Assembly (NCBI GenBank): GCA_965602655.1
Contig: CBFCZE010000022.1
Span: forward strand, 1 to 28,949
DNA: 28,949 nt
Origin: JAAERC01 sp965602655
GTDB taxonomy: Bacteria > Zixibacteria > MSB-5A5 > GN15 > PGXB01
Direction of reading: 5' to 3'
Shown here in pieces: positions 7,691 through 16,510 of the stretch; position 1 is the first letter of the stretch; every line of letters starts with the position of its first letter. The position numbers and the translations under genes were made by a program. Under the pieces are notes generated by a model, which made no database searches, was not told the origin of the DNA, and worked only from the letters and a program-made list of their open reading frames with translations.

Positions 7691-9046
7691 ATGCCAAAGA
7701 TAAAGAAGATAATAATAATGGGTGCGGCTGGAAGAGATTTTCATAACTTTAATGTACTATATCGCGGTCGTAAGGATATTCAGGTTGTCGCTTTTACGGC
7801 CACCCAGATTCCTGATATTGAAGGCAGAGTTTATCCAAAAGCCTTAGCCGGCCCCGGTTACCCGAAAGGCATCCCGATTTGCGCGGAAGAAGATCTTCTG
7901 AATCTGATTGTTGATAATGATGTTGAAGAAGTCGTTTTTGCATACTCTGATGTTCCCTACGACTATGTTATGGACAAAGCCGCCTATGTAAATTCGTGTG
8001 GCGCTCGTTTTGCTATCGAGGGCGGCGCCCCGACAATGATTAAATCAAATAAGCCGGTTGTTTCGGTTTGCGCTATCCGCACCGGCTGTGGAAAATCCCA
8101 GACCAGCCGTCGGGTTGCCCAGGTCTTAATTGATATGGGTCTTAAAGTAGTCGCGATTCGTCATCCCATGCCTTACGGTGATCTGGCCAAGCAGGCCTGC
8201 CAGCGGTTTGCCACATTGAATGATCTAAAAAAGCATAAGTGTACTATCGAGGAGATGGAAGAGTACGAACCGCATATTAACAAAGGCGTTATTGTTTATG
8301 CCGGCGTCGATTATGAGAAGATTGTCCGTGAAGCCGAAAAAGAGGCCGATATTATTCTCTGGGACGGCGGGAACAATGACATGTCATTTTACCAAACCGA
8401 TCTGCTGATAACTATTGTAGATCCGCATCGCCCGGGACACGAAATCAATTATTATCCCGGACAGAATAATCTTTTGCTGGCGGATGTTATCGTTATAAAT
8501 AAGATTGATACGGCTTCACAGGAAGGTATTGACGAGGTTCGTCAGAATGTCGCTTATTATAATCCCCAAGCGATAGTTGTCGATGCCGCTTCACCACTGC
8601 GGGTAGAGGATCCGGATATGATTCGCGGCAAGAGAGTCCTTGTTGTTGAAGACGGTCCAACCACCACCCATGGCGGAATGAAATATGGTGCCGGTATGAT
8701 GGCGGCGGCTAAATTCGGTGCCGCCGAAACGGTTGATCCGCGCGGTTATACGGTTGGTAAGATGACCGAAACCTTTGAGAAGTATCCCGATATCGGTACC
8801 CTGCTTCCGGCGATGGGATATTCCGGAAAGCAACTGGCCGACCTTGAGAAAACAATCAATAAGGTTGACTGTGATACGGTTATTATTGCCACTCCGATCG
8901 ATTTGCGCCGGGTAGTTAATATTAAGAAGCCGTCGGTGCGGGTATACTATGACCTGCAGGAAATCGGTCAGCCAACACTGAAAGATGTTCTCGGGAACGC
9001 TTTCAAACCGACTAAGAAATCGAAAGGTAAGGCCAAGAAAAAGTAG
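7691..9046 (+). CDS. P-loop protein of the cyclic 2,3-diphosphoglycerate synthetase-like / predicted GTPase family
   Basis: A 451-residue protein. The N-terminus is a Rossmann-like unit (IIIMGAAGRDFHNFN, residues 7-21). A P-loop NTPase domain follows with Walker A AIRTGCGKS (128-136), DGGNND (225-230) and an NKID motif (270-273) that would favour guanine. The family resembles the archaeal enzyme that closes 2,3-diphosphoglycerate to its cyclic form with ATP; bacterial members are usually annotated only as predicted GTPases. No 2-phosphoglycerate kinase is visible nearby, so cyclic-DPG synthesis is unproven. The last 14 residues are an unusual lysine tail (TKKSKGKAKKK). AGAAGGAGA lies just before the ATG. 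A carbamate kinase gene starts 12 bases downstream, suggesting a shared job. Confidence 0.75.
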   Translation: MPKIKKIIIMGAAGRDFHNFNVLYRGRKDIQVVAFTATQIPDIEGRVYPKALAGPGYPKGIPICAEEDLLNLIVDNDVEEVVFAYSDVPYDYVMDKAAYVNSCGARFAIEGGAPTMIKSNKPVVSVCAIRTGCGKSQTSRRVAQVLIDMGLKVVAIRHPMPYGDLAKQACQRFATLNDLKKHKCTIEEMEEYEPHINKGVIVYAGVDYEKIVREAEKEADIILWDGGNNDMSFYQTDLLITIVDPHRPGHEINYYPGQNNLLLADVIVINKIDTASQEGIDEVRQNVAYYNPQAIVVDAASPLRVEDPDMIRGKRVLVVEDGPTTTHGGMKYGAGMMAAAKFGAAETVDPRGYTVGKMTETFEKYPDIGTLLPAMGYSGKQLADLEKTINKVDCDTVIIATPIDLRRVVNIKKPSVRVYYDLQEIGQPTLKDVLGNAFKPTKKSKGKAKKK

Positions 9047-9058
9047 TCTTATTTTTAT

Positions 9059-10015
9059 ATGGCGACTTTAAGCGGAAAAATTGCGGTTATTGCACTGGGT
9101 GGTAATGCTATTACCCACCCTGATATTAAGGATAATATAACGCAGCAGTTTAAAAATACGCGTAGTTCACTCGATAGTATTGTCGAGTTGGCCAGAGCCG
9201 GATATAAGCTCGCCATTACGCATGGCAACGGCCCGCAGGTTGGTAACGCCATCCTGCGGGTTGAATTGGCGCGAGACAAGGCGCCGATTCTGCCGCTGGG
9301 TATATGTGTGGCCGATACCGAAGGCGGTATCGGGTATATGATTGAACAATCGCTTCAGAATCGTTTGAAAAAGGAGAGGCTTGACCGACCGGTTGCTACC
9401 ATTATAACTCAGGTTATAATCGATAAGGACGATCCCCAGATTGCCGACCCATCCAAATTTATCGGACAGTTTTATACCGATGATGAGGCCAAAAAATTCA
9501 ACTCTGAGCGGGGCTGGGTAATGAAAAGAGATGCCAACCGTGGTTGGCGGCGTGTTGTACCATCGCCACAGCCATTGTCAATTGTTGAGTCGAAAACAAT
9601 TAAAACATTGGTTGACAGCGGAACGATTGTAATCGCGGCCGGTGGCGGAGGCATCCCGGCCTACATCGATGAAAACGGCAACCTGGAGGGGTTAGATGCT
9701 GTTATTGACAAGGATCTGGCGTCGGTTGTCCTGGCCAGAGAAATCTCATCAGAGATATTACTGATATTAACTTCAGTTGATAAGGTTTCGCTTAATTTTG
9801 GCACAGAAAATGAAAAACCGATTGATACGATGACAGTCGCCGAAGCCGAACAATATATGGCCGAGGGACATTTTCCGCCCGGTTCTATGGGACCAAAAAT
9901 AAGGGCCGCCTTACAGTTTGTAAAAAATGGTGGGGAAGAACTTATTATTACTTCTATTGAAAATGCCGGACGAGCCCTGCGTGGTAAATCCGGAACGAGA
10001 ATTACTCTCAATTGA
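9059..10015 (+). CDS. arcC: Carbamate kinase
   Basis: Interconverts carbamoyl phosphate + ADP with ATP + carbamate; in fermenters it harvests ATP from arginine or other ureido compounds. The 318 residues fit the family, with VIALGGNAI at the N-terminus, THGNGPQVGN, GGGGIPAYID, AVIDKDLAS (nucleotide and phosphate region) and GHFPPGSMGPKI near the end. The usual partners, arginine deiminase and ornithine carbamoyltransferase, are absent from the window. Instead the gene sits 12 bases behind the CpgS-like gene and overlaps or abuts the CCA-enzyme start. Other amino-acid kinases such as N-acetylglutamate kinase are excluded by these motifs. The ribosome-binding site is poor, so it may depend on translation of the gene before it. 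Confidence 0.88.
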   Translation: MATLSGKIAVIALGGNAITHPDIKDNITQQFKNTRSSLDSIVELARAGYKLAITHGNGPQVGNAILRVELARDKAPILPLGICVADTEGGIGYMIEQSLQNRLKKERLDRPVATIITQVIIDKDDPQIADPSKFIGQFYTDDEAKKFNSERGWVMKRDANRGWRRVVPSPQPLSIVESKTIKTLVDSGTIVIAAGGGGIPAYIDENGNLEGLDAVIDKDLASVVLAREISSEILLILTSVDKVSLNFGTENEKPIDTMTVAEAEQYMAEGHFPPGSMGPKIRAALQFVKNGGEELIITSIENAGRALRGKSGTRITLN

Positions 10016-10017
10016 TT

Positions 10018-11376
10018 ATGTGTACTATCTCAGATACGGTTGTTTATGACATATTAAGGCAGGGACAGATTTATGAAGTTGGCGGTGCCGTTCGTGACCG
10101 ACTCCTGAGTTGTACCAATGAGGCCAAAGACAGGGATTATCTTGTTTGCGGTATTCCTTATGGCAATCTTTCAAAACTATTAAAAAATCATGGCAAAGTT
10201 GATCTTGTCGGACGTTCTTTTGGCGTCATCAAATTTACGCAAAAACGGGATAGCGGTCCTTACACTTTTGATATTTCCCTGCCGCGGAAAGAATATTCAA
10301 CCGGTGTCGGGCATAAGGATTTTGAGGTTTCATTTGATCCCAATCTTAGTGTTGAGGATGACCTCAGCCGTCGCGATTTTACCATAAATGCTATGGCCCA
10401 ATCGCTTGACAATGAAGAACTTATTGATCCTTTAAACGGTCAGCTTGATCTGAAAAAGAAACAGATTAGAATGGTATCGACACGGGCATTTCCTGAAGAT
10501 CCTTTACGAATGTTACGGGCCATACAGTTTGCGGCGCGGCTTGAATTTTCAATTGAGCCGAAAACATTAAAGGCTATTAAAGAATATGCGCCGCTTATGC
10601 AATCGGTTTCCATTGAGCGAATAAACGAAGAGTTAAATAAATTATTAGTTCAAGCGAAAGAGCCATCAGTTGGCTTTCGACTGATGCAGGAAAGCGGACT
10701 TCTAAAAGAAATTTTACCCGAATTGGAAGAAACGGTTGGTGTCGATCAACCGGGAGGATTCCACAAGTATGATGTTTTTGAACATATATTGGTTATGATC
10801 GATGAAACGCCGCCCAAGTTGCATATGCGACTGGCGGCGCTTTTTCATGATATAACCAAACCGCGAGCCAAACAATTAGTAGAGGGTGGGGCAACATTTT
10901 ATGGCCACGAAAAAACCGGAGCCAGAGTAACCGATAAGGTCCTTAAAAGACTTCGTTATTCCACCGAGATTATCAGAAAAGTCAAGATACTGGTCGATCG
11001 TCATATGTTCACAACCGCCGTAACCGATAAGGGGATGCGACGTCTGATTAGACGGGTCGGTCAGGATTTGATTTTCGATCTGCTGGATATTCGTCGGGCC
11101 GATGTTATAGCGCAGGGGATGGGCGGTACTACCGAAGATGTTGATGAGTTTGAGCAAGCCATCAGAGATGAAATAGAAAAACAACCTCCTTTTGGACTGG
11201 GAGATTTGGCCGTTAACGGCGCGGATATTATGAAAACGTTTGAACTGTCCGAATCGCCTTTAGTTGGAGATGTTTTGAATTATTTAATGGAAAAAGTTTT
11301 GGATAAACCGGAAGATAACGATCGTGATAAATTGATGGGGTTTGCACGATCATTTATAGCAAATAGAAAGAACTAG
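10018..11376 (+). CDS. CCA tRNA nucleotidyltransferase / poly(A)-polymerase family protein with HD domain
   Basis: Adds or repairs the 3' CCA end of tRNA. The class II nucleotidyltransferase head is complete: EVGGAVRDRLL, the metal-binding DRD of KDRDYLVCG, SRRDFTINAMA, and RMLRAIQFAARL. An HD phosphohydrolase domain follows (ALFHDITKPRAK, GHEKTGARV), as in the E. coli type that also trims 2',3'-cyclic or phosphate ends. Poly(A) polymerase or an A-adding-only variant cannot be excluded without alignment. The ATG at 10018 lies just past the carbamate kinase stop; an alternative TTG at 10012 would overlap that stop as TTGA and add two residues. About 452 residues, somewhat longer than the 412-residue E. 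coli enzyme. Confidence 0.9.
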   Translation: MCTISDTVVYDILRQGQIYEVGGAVRDRLLSCTNEAKDRDYLVCGIPYGNLSKLLKNHGKVDLVGRSFGVIKFTQKRDSGPYTFDISLPRKEYSTGVGHKDFEVSFDPNLSVEDDLSRRDFTINAMAQSLDNEELIDPLNGQLDLKKKQIRMVSTRAFPEDPLRMLRAIQFAARLEFSIEPKTLKAIKEYAPLMQSVSIERINEELNKLLVQAKEPSVGFRLMQESGLLKEILPELEETVGVDQPGGFHKYDVFEHILVMIDETPPKLHMRLAALFHDITKPRAKQLVEGGATFYGHEKTGARVTDKVLKRLRYSTEIIRKVKILVDRHMFTTAVTDKGMRRLIRRVGQDLIFDLLDIRRADVIAQGMGGTTEDVDEFEQAIRDEIEKQPPFGLGDLAVNGADIMKTFELSESPLVGDVLNYLMEKVLDKPEDNDRDKLMGFARSFIANRKN

Positions 11377-11388
11377 AATAAGTTCTAG
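11373..11388. promoter_or_regulatory. 16-bp palindrome before the sucC operon
   Basis: CTAGAA (11373-11378), TAAG, TTCTAG (11383-11388) form a perfect inverted repeat that overlaps the stop codon of the CCA enzyme and ends 23 bases before the sucC ATG. No U-run follows. It could be an operator or a small hairpin in the mRNA. No convincing promoter boxes were seen beside it. Confidence 0.35.
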
Positions 11389-11411
11389 GTCTTTAACAAC
11401 TGGAGAGGCGA

Positions 11412-12569
11412 ATGAAGATACATGAGTATCAAGCCAAGGAGCTCTTTCTCCAAGCCGGAATGCCGGTTCCCTCTGGTGAGGTGGCGACTAATGTGGCCGA
11501 TGCTGTCTCAATTATGGAATCACTCGACCGACCGGTAATGGTCAAAGCGCAAGTACACGTTGGCGGTCGTGGCAAGGCCGGCGGCGTTAAGTATGCTGAA
11601 AATGTTGAAGCGGTCCGTGTCTGGGCTCAGAAAATTCTGGGTATGGATATTAAAGGATTAACCGTCAAGAAAGTATTAATTACCGAGGCGGTCGAAATTG
11701 TTACCGAAAGTTATGTCGGTATAATTATCGATCGGGTAACCAAGTGCCCGGTTATTATGGTTTCGGCGGCAGGCGGCATTGATATCGAAGAAGTAGCCGC
11801 CACGACGCCGGAAAAAATTCATAAACTGGCGGTCGATCCGATTTTGGGCCTGAGAGGTTATCAGGCTCGCGAACTGGCCTCAAAACTTTACAAGGATATC
11901 AAGCTGATTCGCCAGGCGGCGAAAATTATTATGCAACTGTATGATGTTTATTGGAAAGCCGACGCTTCGCTGGTTGAAATTAATCCTATGATTACAACCC
12001 CGGATGGCAAAGTTCTGGCTATTGATGCCAAGATTAATATTGATGATAACGGATTGTTCCAGCAAAAAGAGATTTCGGAGATGCGAGACCTTGATGCCGA
12101 AAATCCGGCCGAGGTTGAGGCTCGCGAAGGCGACCTTTCGTTTGTGAAGCTCGATGGCAACATCGGTTGTATTGTCAATGGCGCCGGACTGGCTATGGCC
12201 ACGATGGATCTGGTCAAGTATTATGGCGGCGAACCGGCCAACTTCCTGGATATTGGCGGTTCATCCAACCCGCAAAAAGTGCTGACGGCGATGCGTATTA
12301 TTCTCAGCGATCCCAATGTCCGCTCTATCCTGATAAATATCTTTGGAGGTATTACCAGATGCGATGATGTTGCCGCCGGAATTGTTATGGCTTATGAAGA
12401 GTTGAAACCGGAAATACCAATTGTTGTTCGATTGACCGGGACCAACGAAGCCAAAGCTCGAAAGATTCTTAAGCAAGTAAATCTGAAATCGGCGGATACT
12501 CTTGATAATGTCGTCAAAGAAGCGATTAGACTGGCCAAACTTGATGAGATTGAGACGGGGAAGATATAA
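11412..12569 (+). CDS. sucC: Succinyl-CoA synthetase (ADP-forming) subunit beta
   Basis: With SucD it interconverts succinyl-CoA and succinate while making or using a nucleoside triphosphate. The 385-residue protein has the ATP-grasp N-terminus (MKIHEYQAKELF; VKAQVHVGGRGKAGG), the metal-binding LVEINPM, and the CoA-ligase segment with NIFGGITRCDDVA. TGGAGAGG precedes the ATG. It opens the TCA gene run; its TAATG stop overlaps the sucD start, so the subunits are translationally coupled. Confidence 0.96.
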   Translation: MKIHEYQAKELFLQAGMPVPSGEVATNVADAVSIMESLDRPVMVKAQVHVGGRGKAGGVKYAENVEAVRVWAQKILGMDIKGLTVKKVLITEAVEIVTESYVGIIIDRVTKCPVIMVSAAGGIDIEEVAATTPEKIHKLAVDPILGLRGYQARELASKLYKDIKLIRQAAKIIMQLYDVYWKADASLVEINPMITTPDGKVLAIDAKINIDDNGLFQQKEISEMRDLDAENPAEVEAREGDLSFVKLDGNIGCIVNGAGLAMATMDLVKYYGGEPANFLDIGGSSNPQKVLTAMRIILSDPNVRSILINIFGGITRCDDVAAGIVMAYEELKPEIPIVVRLTGTNEAKARKILKQVNLKSADTLDNVVKEAIRLAKLDEIETGKI

Positions 12570-13528
12570 TGAGTATATTTATTAATAAAAAGACTAAGGT
12601 GGTTGTCCAGGGTATTACCGGCCGGGATGGCTCCTTCCATGCTGCTCAGATGAAAAAATACGGCACCAATGTTGTTGGCGGCGTTACCCCCGGCAAAGGC
12701 GAAATAAAGGTATCTGGAATTCCGGTATTTAATTCAGTGGCCGAGGCGGTCAAAAAAACCAAGGCCAATACATCGGTTATTTATGTTCCGCCGCCGTTTG
12801 CGGTTGACGCCATCTATGAGGCGGCTGATGCCGGCATTTCCTTGATTGTCTGTATAACCGAGGGCGTTCCGGCCAATGATATGATGAAGGTTTATAAGTA
12901 TATCAAAGAAAAAGGTATCCGTCTGATAGGCCCCAATTGTCCGGGACTTATTTCAACCGATCAATCCAAGGTAGGAATTATGCCCGGTAATATCTGCGTC
13001 AAAGGTCCGGTGGGCGTTGTCTCACGTTCCGGCACCCTGACCTATGAGGCCATCTGGGCACTGACCTGCGCCGGACTGGGTCAAACGACCTGTATCGGAA
13101 TTGGCGGAGATCAAATAATCGGTACTAATTTTATTGATACACTACAGGCATTTGAAGATGATAAAGCCACCAAGGCGGTCGTTATGATTGGTGAAATCGG
13201 CGGCAGCGATGAAGAGGGTGCCGCCAATTTTATCAAAAAGAAAATGACCAAACCGGTTGTTGGTTTTATTGCAGGACGAACGGCGCCTCCCGGAAAGCGT
13301 ATGGGCCATGCCGGCGCTATTATTTCGGGCGGTTCCGGAACTGCCGCGGAAAAGGTTAAGGCTCTGGAAGCGGCCGGAATTCCGGTGGCAGCATCGCCAA
13401 CTCAACTGCCGATTTTGCTTAAGGAAAAGATGGCTGAGGAAAAGAAAAAGAAGATTATAAAAAAGACCGCTAAACCAACAAAAAAAAAGCCGACGAAAAC
13501 AAAGAAAGTAAAAAAAGGGGTAAAATAA
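12569..13528 (+). CDS. sucD: Succinyl-CoA synthetase subunit alpha with lysine-rich C-terminal extension
   Basis: Carries the CoA-binding fold and the histidine phosphorylated during catalysis. Landmarks are VVVQGITGRDGSFH at the start, the IGPNCPG motif, and the active-site His in RMGHAGAIISGG. The family is normally about 290 residues; this one has 319 because roughly 30 residues after LLKEKMAEEK are almost all Lys, Thr and Pro. The extension is in frame and ends at a normal stop, so it is not an obvious frameshift. The start overlaps the sucC stop codon. Confidence 0.95.
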   Translation: MSIFINKKTKVVVQGITGRDGSFHAAQMKKYGTNVVGGVTPGKGEIKVSGIPVFNSVAEAVKKTKANTSVIYVPPPFAVDAIYEAADAGISLIVCITEGVPANDMMKVYKYIKEKGIRLIGPNCPGLISTDQSKVGIMPGNICVKGPVGVVSRSGTLTYEAIWALTCAGLGQTTCIGIGGDQIIGTNFIDTLQAFEDDKATKAVVMIGEIGGSDEEGAANFIKKKMTKPVVGFIAGRTAPPGKRMGHAGAIISGGSGTAAEKVKALEAAGIPVAASPTQLPILLKEKMAEEKKKKIIKKTAKPTKKKPTKTKKVKKGVK

Positions 13529-13595
13529 TCAGCGATTAAAAAGAAAAAATGAATAAACCTTAAACGTCTATGATAGTCTCCAAAGGAGAATTAGC

Positions 13596-13907
13596 ATGAC
13601 CGATAAAAATCCGACATCTGAGGGGAGAGAAAAAGAACCAAAGATTTCGGGGAAGACTGAACCGCAGGCGGCAGCCGATGCCAAGCCTGCCCGAAAGAAA
13701 TATAAATATGACGGGAAGACGCCTCCCCTGAATATATTTCTTCACTGGTGCAAAGCATGCAATCTTTGTATTGCCTTTTGCCCAACCAAAGTGCTGGAAC
13801 CCGATCGCGACGGCAAACCGGTTATGGCTCATCCGGAATTATGTACACAATGTGAAATCTGCTGGCTCCATTGTCCGGATTTTGCCATAACCTCTACATT
13901 TAAATAA
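13596..13907 (+). CDS. korD: 2-oxoglutarate:ferredoxin oxidoreductase delta subunit (2[4Fe-4S] ferredoxin-like)
   Basis: A 103-residue electron-transfer subunit with two complete [4Fe-4S] motifs: Cys52/55/58/62 in WCKACNLCIAFCP and Cys83/86/89/93 in CTQCEICWLHCPD. A charged, low-complexity N-terminal 40 residues precede them. It is expected to pass electrons from the KorAB active site to soluble ferredoxin. AAAGGAG stands before the ATG. The gene is followed directly by korA, korB and korC, the usual make-up of a four-subunit 2-oxoacid oxidoreductase. Confidence 0.9.
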   Translation: MTDKNPTSEGREKEPKISGKTEPQAAADAKPARKKYKYDGKTPPLNIFLHWCKACNLCIAFCPTKVLEPDRDGKPVMAHPELCTQCEICWLHCPDFAITSTFK

Positions 13908-13916
13908 TGGAGTAAG

Positions 13917-15065
13917 ATGATGAATATTAAAGGATCAAAAGCAAGGCTCATGCAGGGTAATGAGGCCTGTATGTACGGCGCTCTTTATGCCGGTGCCGAG
14001 TTTTTTGCAGGATATCCGATTACTCCATCGACCGAAATCGCTGAGGGCATGGCCCGCGAAATGCCAAAACGAGGCGGTAAATTTATCCAGATGGAGGATG
14101 AAATTGGATCAATGGCGGCGATTATTGGGGCTTCCAATGCCGGCTGCAAATCAATAACGGCCACATCAGGCCCCGGATATTCTCTTATGGTGGAGAATAT
14201 TGGCTACGCCTATATGACCGAGTCGCCCTGTGTTATTGTAAATGTCCAACGGGGCGGGCCGTCAACCGGTTTACCGACCAAAATATCGCAATCCGATACG
14301 ATGCAGGCTCGCTGGGGACCGCATGGTGATTATACTTCCATAACCGTTGCCCCTTCGACTGTGGAAGGTTGTTTTCATGAAACGGTCAGGGCTTTTAATC
14401 TGGCTGAACGTTTCCGCACTCCGGTAACGATACTGCTTGATGAGGTTCTCGGGCATATGCGCGAAATGATGGTTATTCCGGAAGAGGGCGAAATTGAGGT
14501 AGCCAAACGTCATAAACCGGATGTACCCAGTGAATGGTATCGTCATTTTGAAATTACACCCAGTCTGGTTAGTCCGATGGCATCATTTGGTCAAGGTTAT
14601 CGTTACAATGTTTCCGGTTTGACTCATGATCAGGATGGTTTTCCGACAGCAAAGTCCAAAGAAATCGTCGATAAACTAAATAAATTGCGGCGTAAGATTG
14701 AACGGTACGCCGATGAGATCACCAAGATTAGATTGGAGAAGATGGAGGATGCTCATATTGCCGTTTTTTCTTATGGCACTGTAGCGCGAACGGCTTTTCA
14801 GGCAATTAAAATGGCGCGCGAACGTAGAATTAAGGTGGGTGCTATCCAGCCGTTAACGATCTGGCCATTTCCTGATGAACAGCTTCGGGATATGTTAAAA
14901 CATGTTAGGAAGGTGATTGTGGCCGAGTTGAATATGGGGCAAATAGTGCATGAAGTTCGTCGGGTTGCTCCTCGGCATACTGAGGTAATATCATTGCAGA
15001 GATATGATGGCAACGTTATGACACCTCAGCAGATACATGAAAAAATCAGAGAGGCGGTGAAATAA
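13917..15065 (+). CDS. korA: 2-oxoglutarate:ferredoxin oxidoreductase alpha subunit
   Basis: With KorB it forms the thiamine-diphosphate enzyme that converts 2-oxoglutarate + CoA + oxidised ferredoxin to succinyl-CoA + CO2 + reduced ferredoxin, reversibly. The 382 residues show the KorA-type QGNEACMYGAL, the motif GYPITPSTEIAE, ATSGPGYSLMVEN, and QRGGPSTGLPTK. Two adjacent ATG codons exist (13917 and 13920); GGAG at 13909-13912 gives better spacing to the second. Assignment to 2-oxoglutarate over other 2-oxoacids rests on the neighbouring sucCD, mdh and icd genes. Confidence 0.92.
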   Translation: MMNIKGSKARLMQGNEACMYGALYAGAEFFAGYPITPSTEIAEGMAREMPKRGGKFIQMEDEIGSMAAIIGASNAGCKSITATSGPGYSLMVENIGYAYMTESPCVIVNVQRGGPSTGLPTKISQSDTMQARWGPHGDYTSITVAPSTVEGCFHETVRAFNLAERFRTPVTILLDEVLGHMREMMVIPEEGEIEVAKRHKPDVPSEWYRHFEITPSLVSPMASFGQGYRYNVSGLTHDQDGFPTAKSKEIVDKLNKLRRKIERYADEITKIRLEKMEDAHIAVFSYGTVARTAFQAIKMARERRIKVGAIQPLTIWPFPDEQLRDMLKHVRKVIVAELNMGQIVHEVRRVAPRHTEVISLQRYDGNVMTPQQIHEKIREAVK

Positions 15066-15910
15066 TGGCGACAGAAACTTTACATTCGGAAAGAATTCAC
15101 CATTATCTGCGGCCCAAAAAAGCTTTTCCAAACGTCTGGTGCGCCGGGTGCGGAAATGGTATTGTTATGGGAGCCTTAATCCGGGCTATCGATCATTTGG
15201 AGCTTGATAAAAATAAAGTCGTGGTTGTCTCCGGAATCGGATGTTCCAGTCGTATGCCGGTTTATCTTGATTTTAATACGCTCCACACGACACATGGGCG
15301 TGCCCTTGCTTTTGCCACGGGTGTTAAGGTTGCCAAACCTGAGCTGACCGTAATTGTTATAACCGGTGATGGTGATGCTCTGGCTATTGGCGGTAATCAT
15401 TTCATTCATGCCTGTCGGCGAAATATTGATATAACGACGATATTGATTGATAACAAAATTTATGGTATGACCGGCGGCCAGTTTGCACCGACAACTCCGG
15501 GGGGAAAGGTGGCTACGACGGCACCGTATGGTAATTATGAAAAGCAGTTTGACCCGGTTAAATTGGCCATTGGCTCAGGCGCATCTTATGTTGCCCGAGG
15601 AACGGTGTATCATGTCCAGCCACTGGAACGAATGATTATTGGCGGACTGAAGAAAAAAGGCTTTGCGCTGATTGATACTATTTCAAATTGCCACACCTAT
15701 TATGGTCGCTTTAATAAAGAAGGTGACGCGGTGGCTATGATAAATGATATCAAGAAACAAGCTGTTTCGGTTAAGGCCGCAGCCACAATGTCGGAGGATA
15801 AATTAAAAGGTAAGTTCCTGACGGGTGTTATTCATGAAACGGATGCGACTGAGTTTTGTGATGAATATCAGGCGTTGGTTGATCGTGTATCCGGGAAGGA
15901 GGGCAAATAA
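15065..15910 (+). CDS. korB: 2-oxoglutarate:ferredoxin oxidoreductase beta subunit
   Basis: Thiamine-diphosphate-binding subunit, 281 residues. It has WCAGCGNG, GIGCSSRMPVY, the diphosphate/metal motif GDGDALAIGGNH followed by LIDNKIYGMTGGQ, and THGRALAFATG. Cysteines in WCAGCG and GIGCSS are the expected iron-sulphur ligands of this subunit type. The start overlaps the korA stop as TAATG, and its own stop overlaps the korC start in the same way, consistent with balanced subunit production. Confidence 0.93.
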   Translation: MATETLHSERIHHYLRPKKAFPNVWCAGCGNGIVMGALIRAIDHLELDKNKVVVVSGIGCSSRMPVYLDFNTLHTTHGRALAFATGVKVAKPELTVIVITGDGDALAIGGNHFIHACRRNIDITTILIDNKIYGMTGGQFAPTTPGGKVATTAPYGNYEKQFDPVKLAIGSGASYVARGTVYHVQPLERMIIGGLKKKGFALIDTISNCHTYYGRFNKEGDAVAMINDIKKQAVSVKAAATMSEDKLKGKFLTGVIHETDATEFCDEYQALVDRVSGKEGK

Positions 15911-16488
15911 TGGCTTCCGGTAAACCGAAGCAGAATAATAAAAAGATAAAAGACGATCGTTATGAGATTCGTCTTTCCGGCTCTGGTGGACAGGGTCTTA
16001 TTTTAGCCGGTGTAATTCTGGCCGAAGCGATTGGTGTTGGCGATGGCAAAAATGTTGTACAGACACAATCATACGGTCCTGAAGCCAGAGGCGGTGCCAG
16101 TCGTGCCGATCTGGTTATTTCGGAAGGGGAAATATATTATCCTAAGAGTATGAAGCTTGATTTGCTTTTGGCATTAACACAGGAAGCCTGTGATACCTAT
16201 TATCCGGATATGAAGGAAAAAGGATTGCTGGTTGTTGATTCCACAATGGTTACCCAGATTCCGACCAAGAATTATTATGGTTTTCCGTTTTCCCGTTTGG
16301 CGCGCGAGGAGATCGGTCATGTGATGGTAGCTAATGTAATAGCTTTGGGCGCAATTGCCGAGTTAACCGGGATTGTATCCATGACGGCCATAAAAGAGGC
16401 GGTTTTATCCAGGGCACCCAAAGGAACCGGAGATAAAAACGCCAAAGCTCTGGAGTTGGGTGCCAAAATAGCCAAAAAGGCAAAATAA
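15910..16488 (+). CDS. korC: 2-oxoglutarate:ferredoxin oxidoreductase gamma subunit
   Basis: The 192-residue gamma domain has the hallmark LSGSGGQGLILAG loop near its N-terminus and SYGPEARGGASRADLVIS, both typical of 2-oxoacid oxidoreductases. It completes the delta-alpha-beta-gamma set. The first 15 residues are basic and not conserved in type. TAATG overlap with korB. Confidence 0.92.
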   Translation: MASGKPKQNNKKIKDDRYEIRLSGSGGQGLILAGVILAEAIGVGDGKNVVQTQSYGPEARGGASRADLVISEGEIYYPKSMKLDLLLALTQEACDTYYPDMKEKGLLVVDSTMVTQIPTKNYYGFPFSRLAREEIGHVMVANVIALGAIAELTGIVSMTAIKEAVLSRAPKGTGDKNAKALELGAKIAKKAK

Positions 16489-16510
16489 TAATTGACCATT
16501 TGGGAAATGA

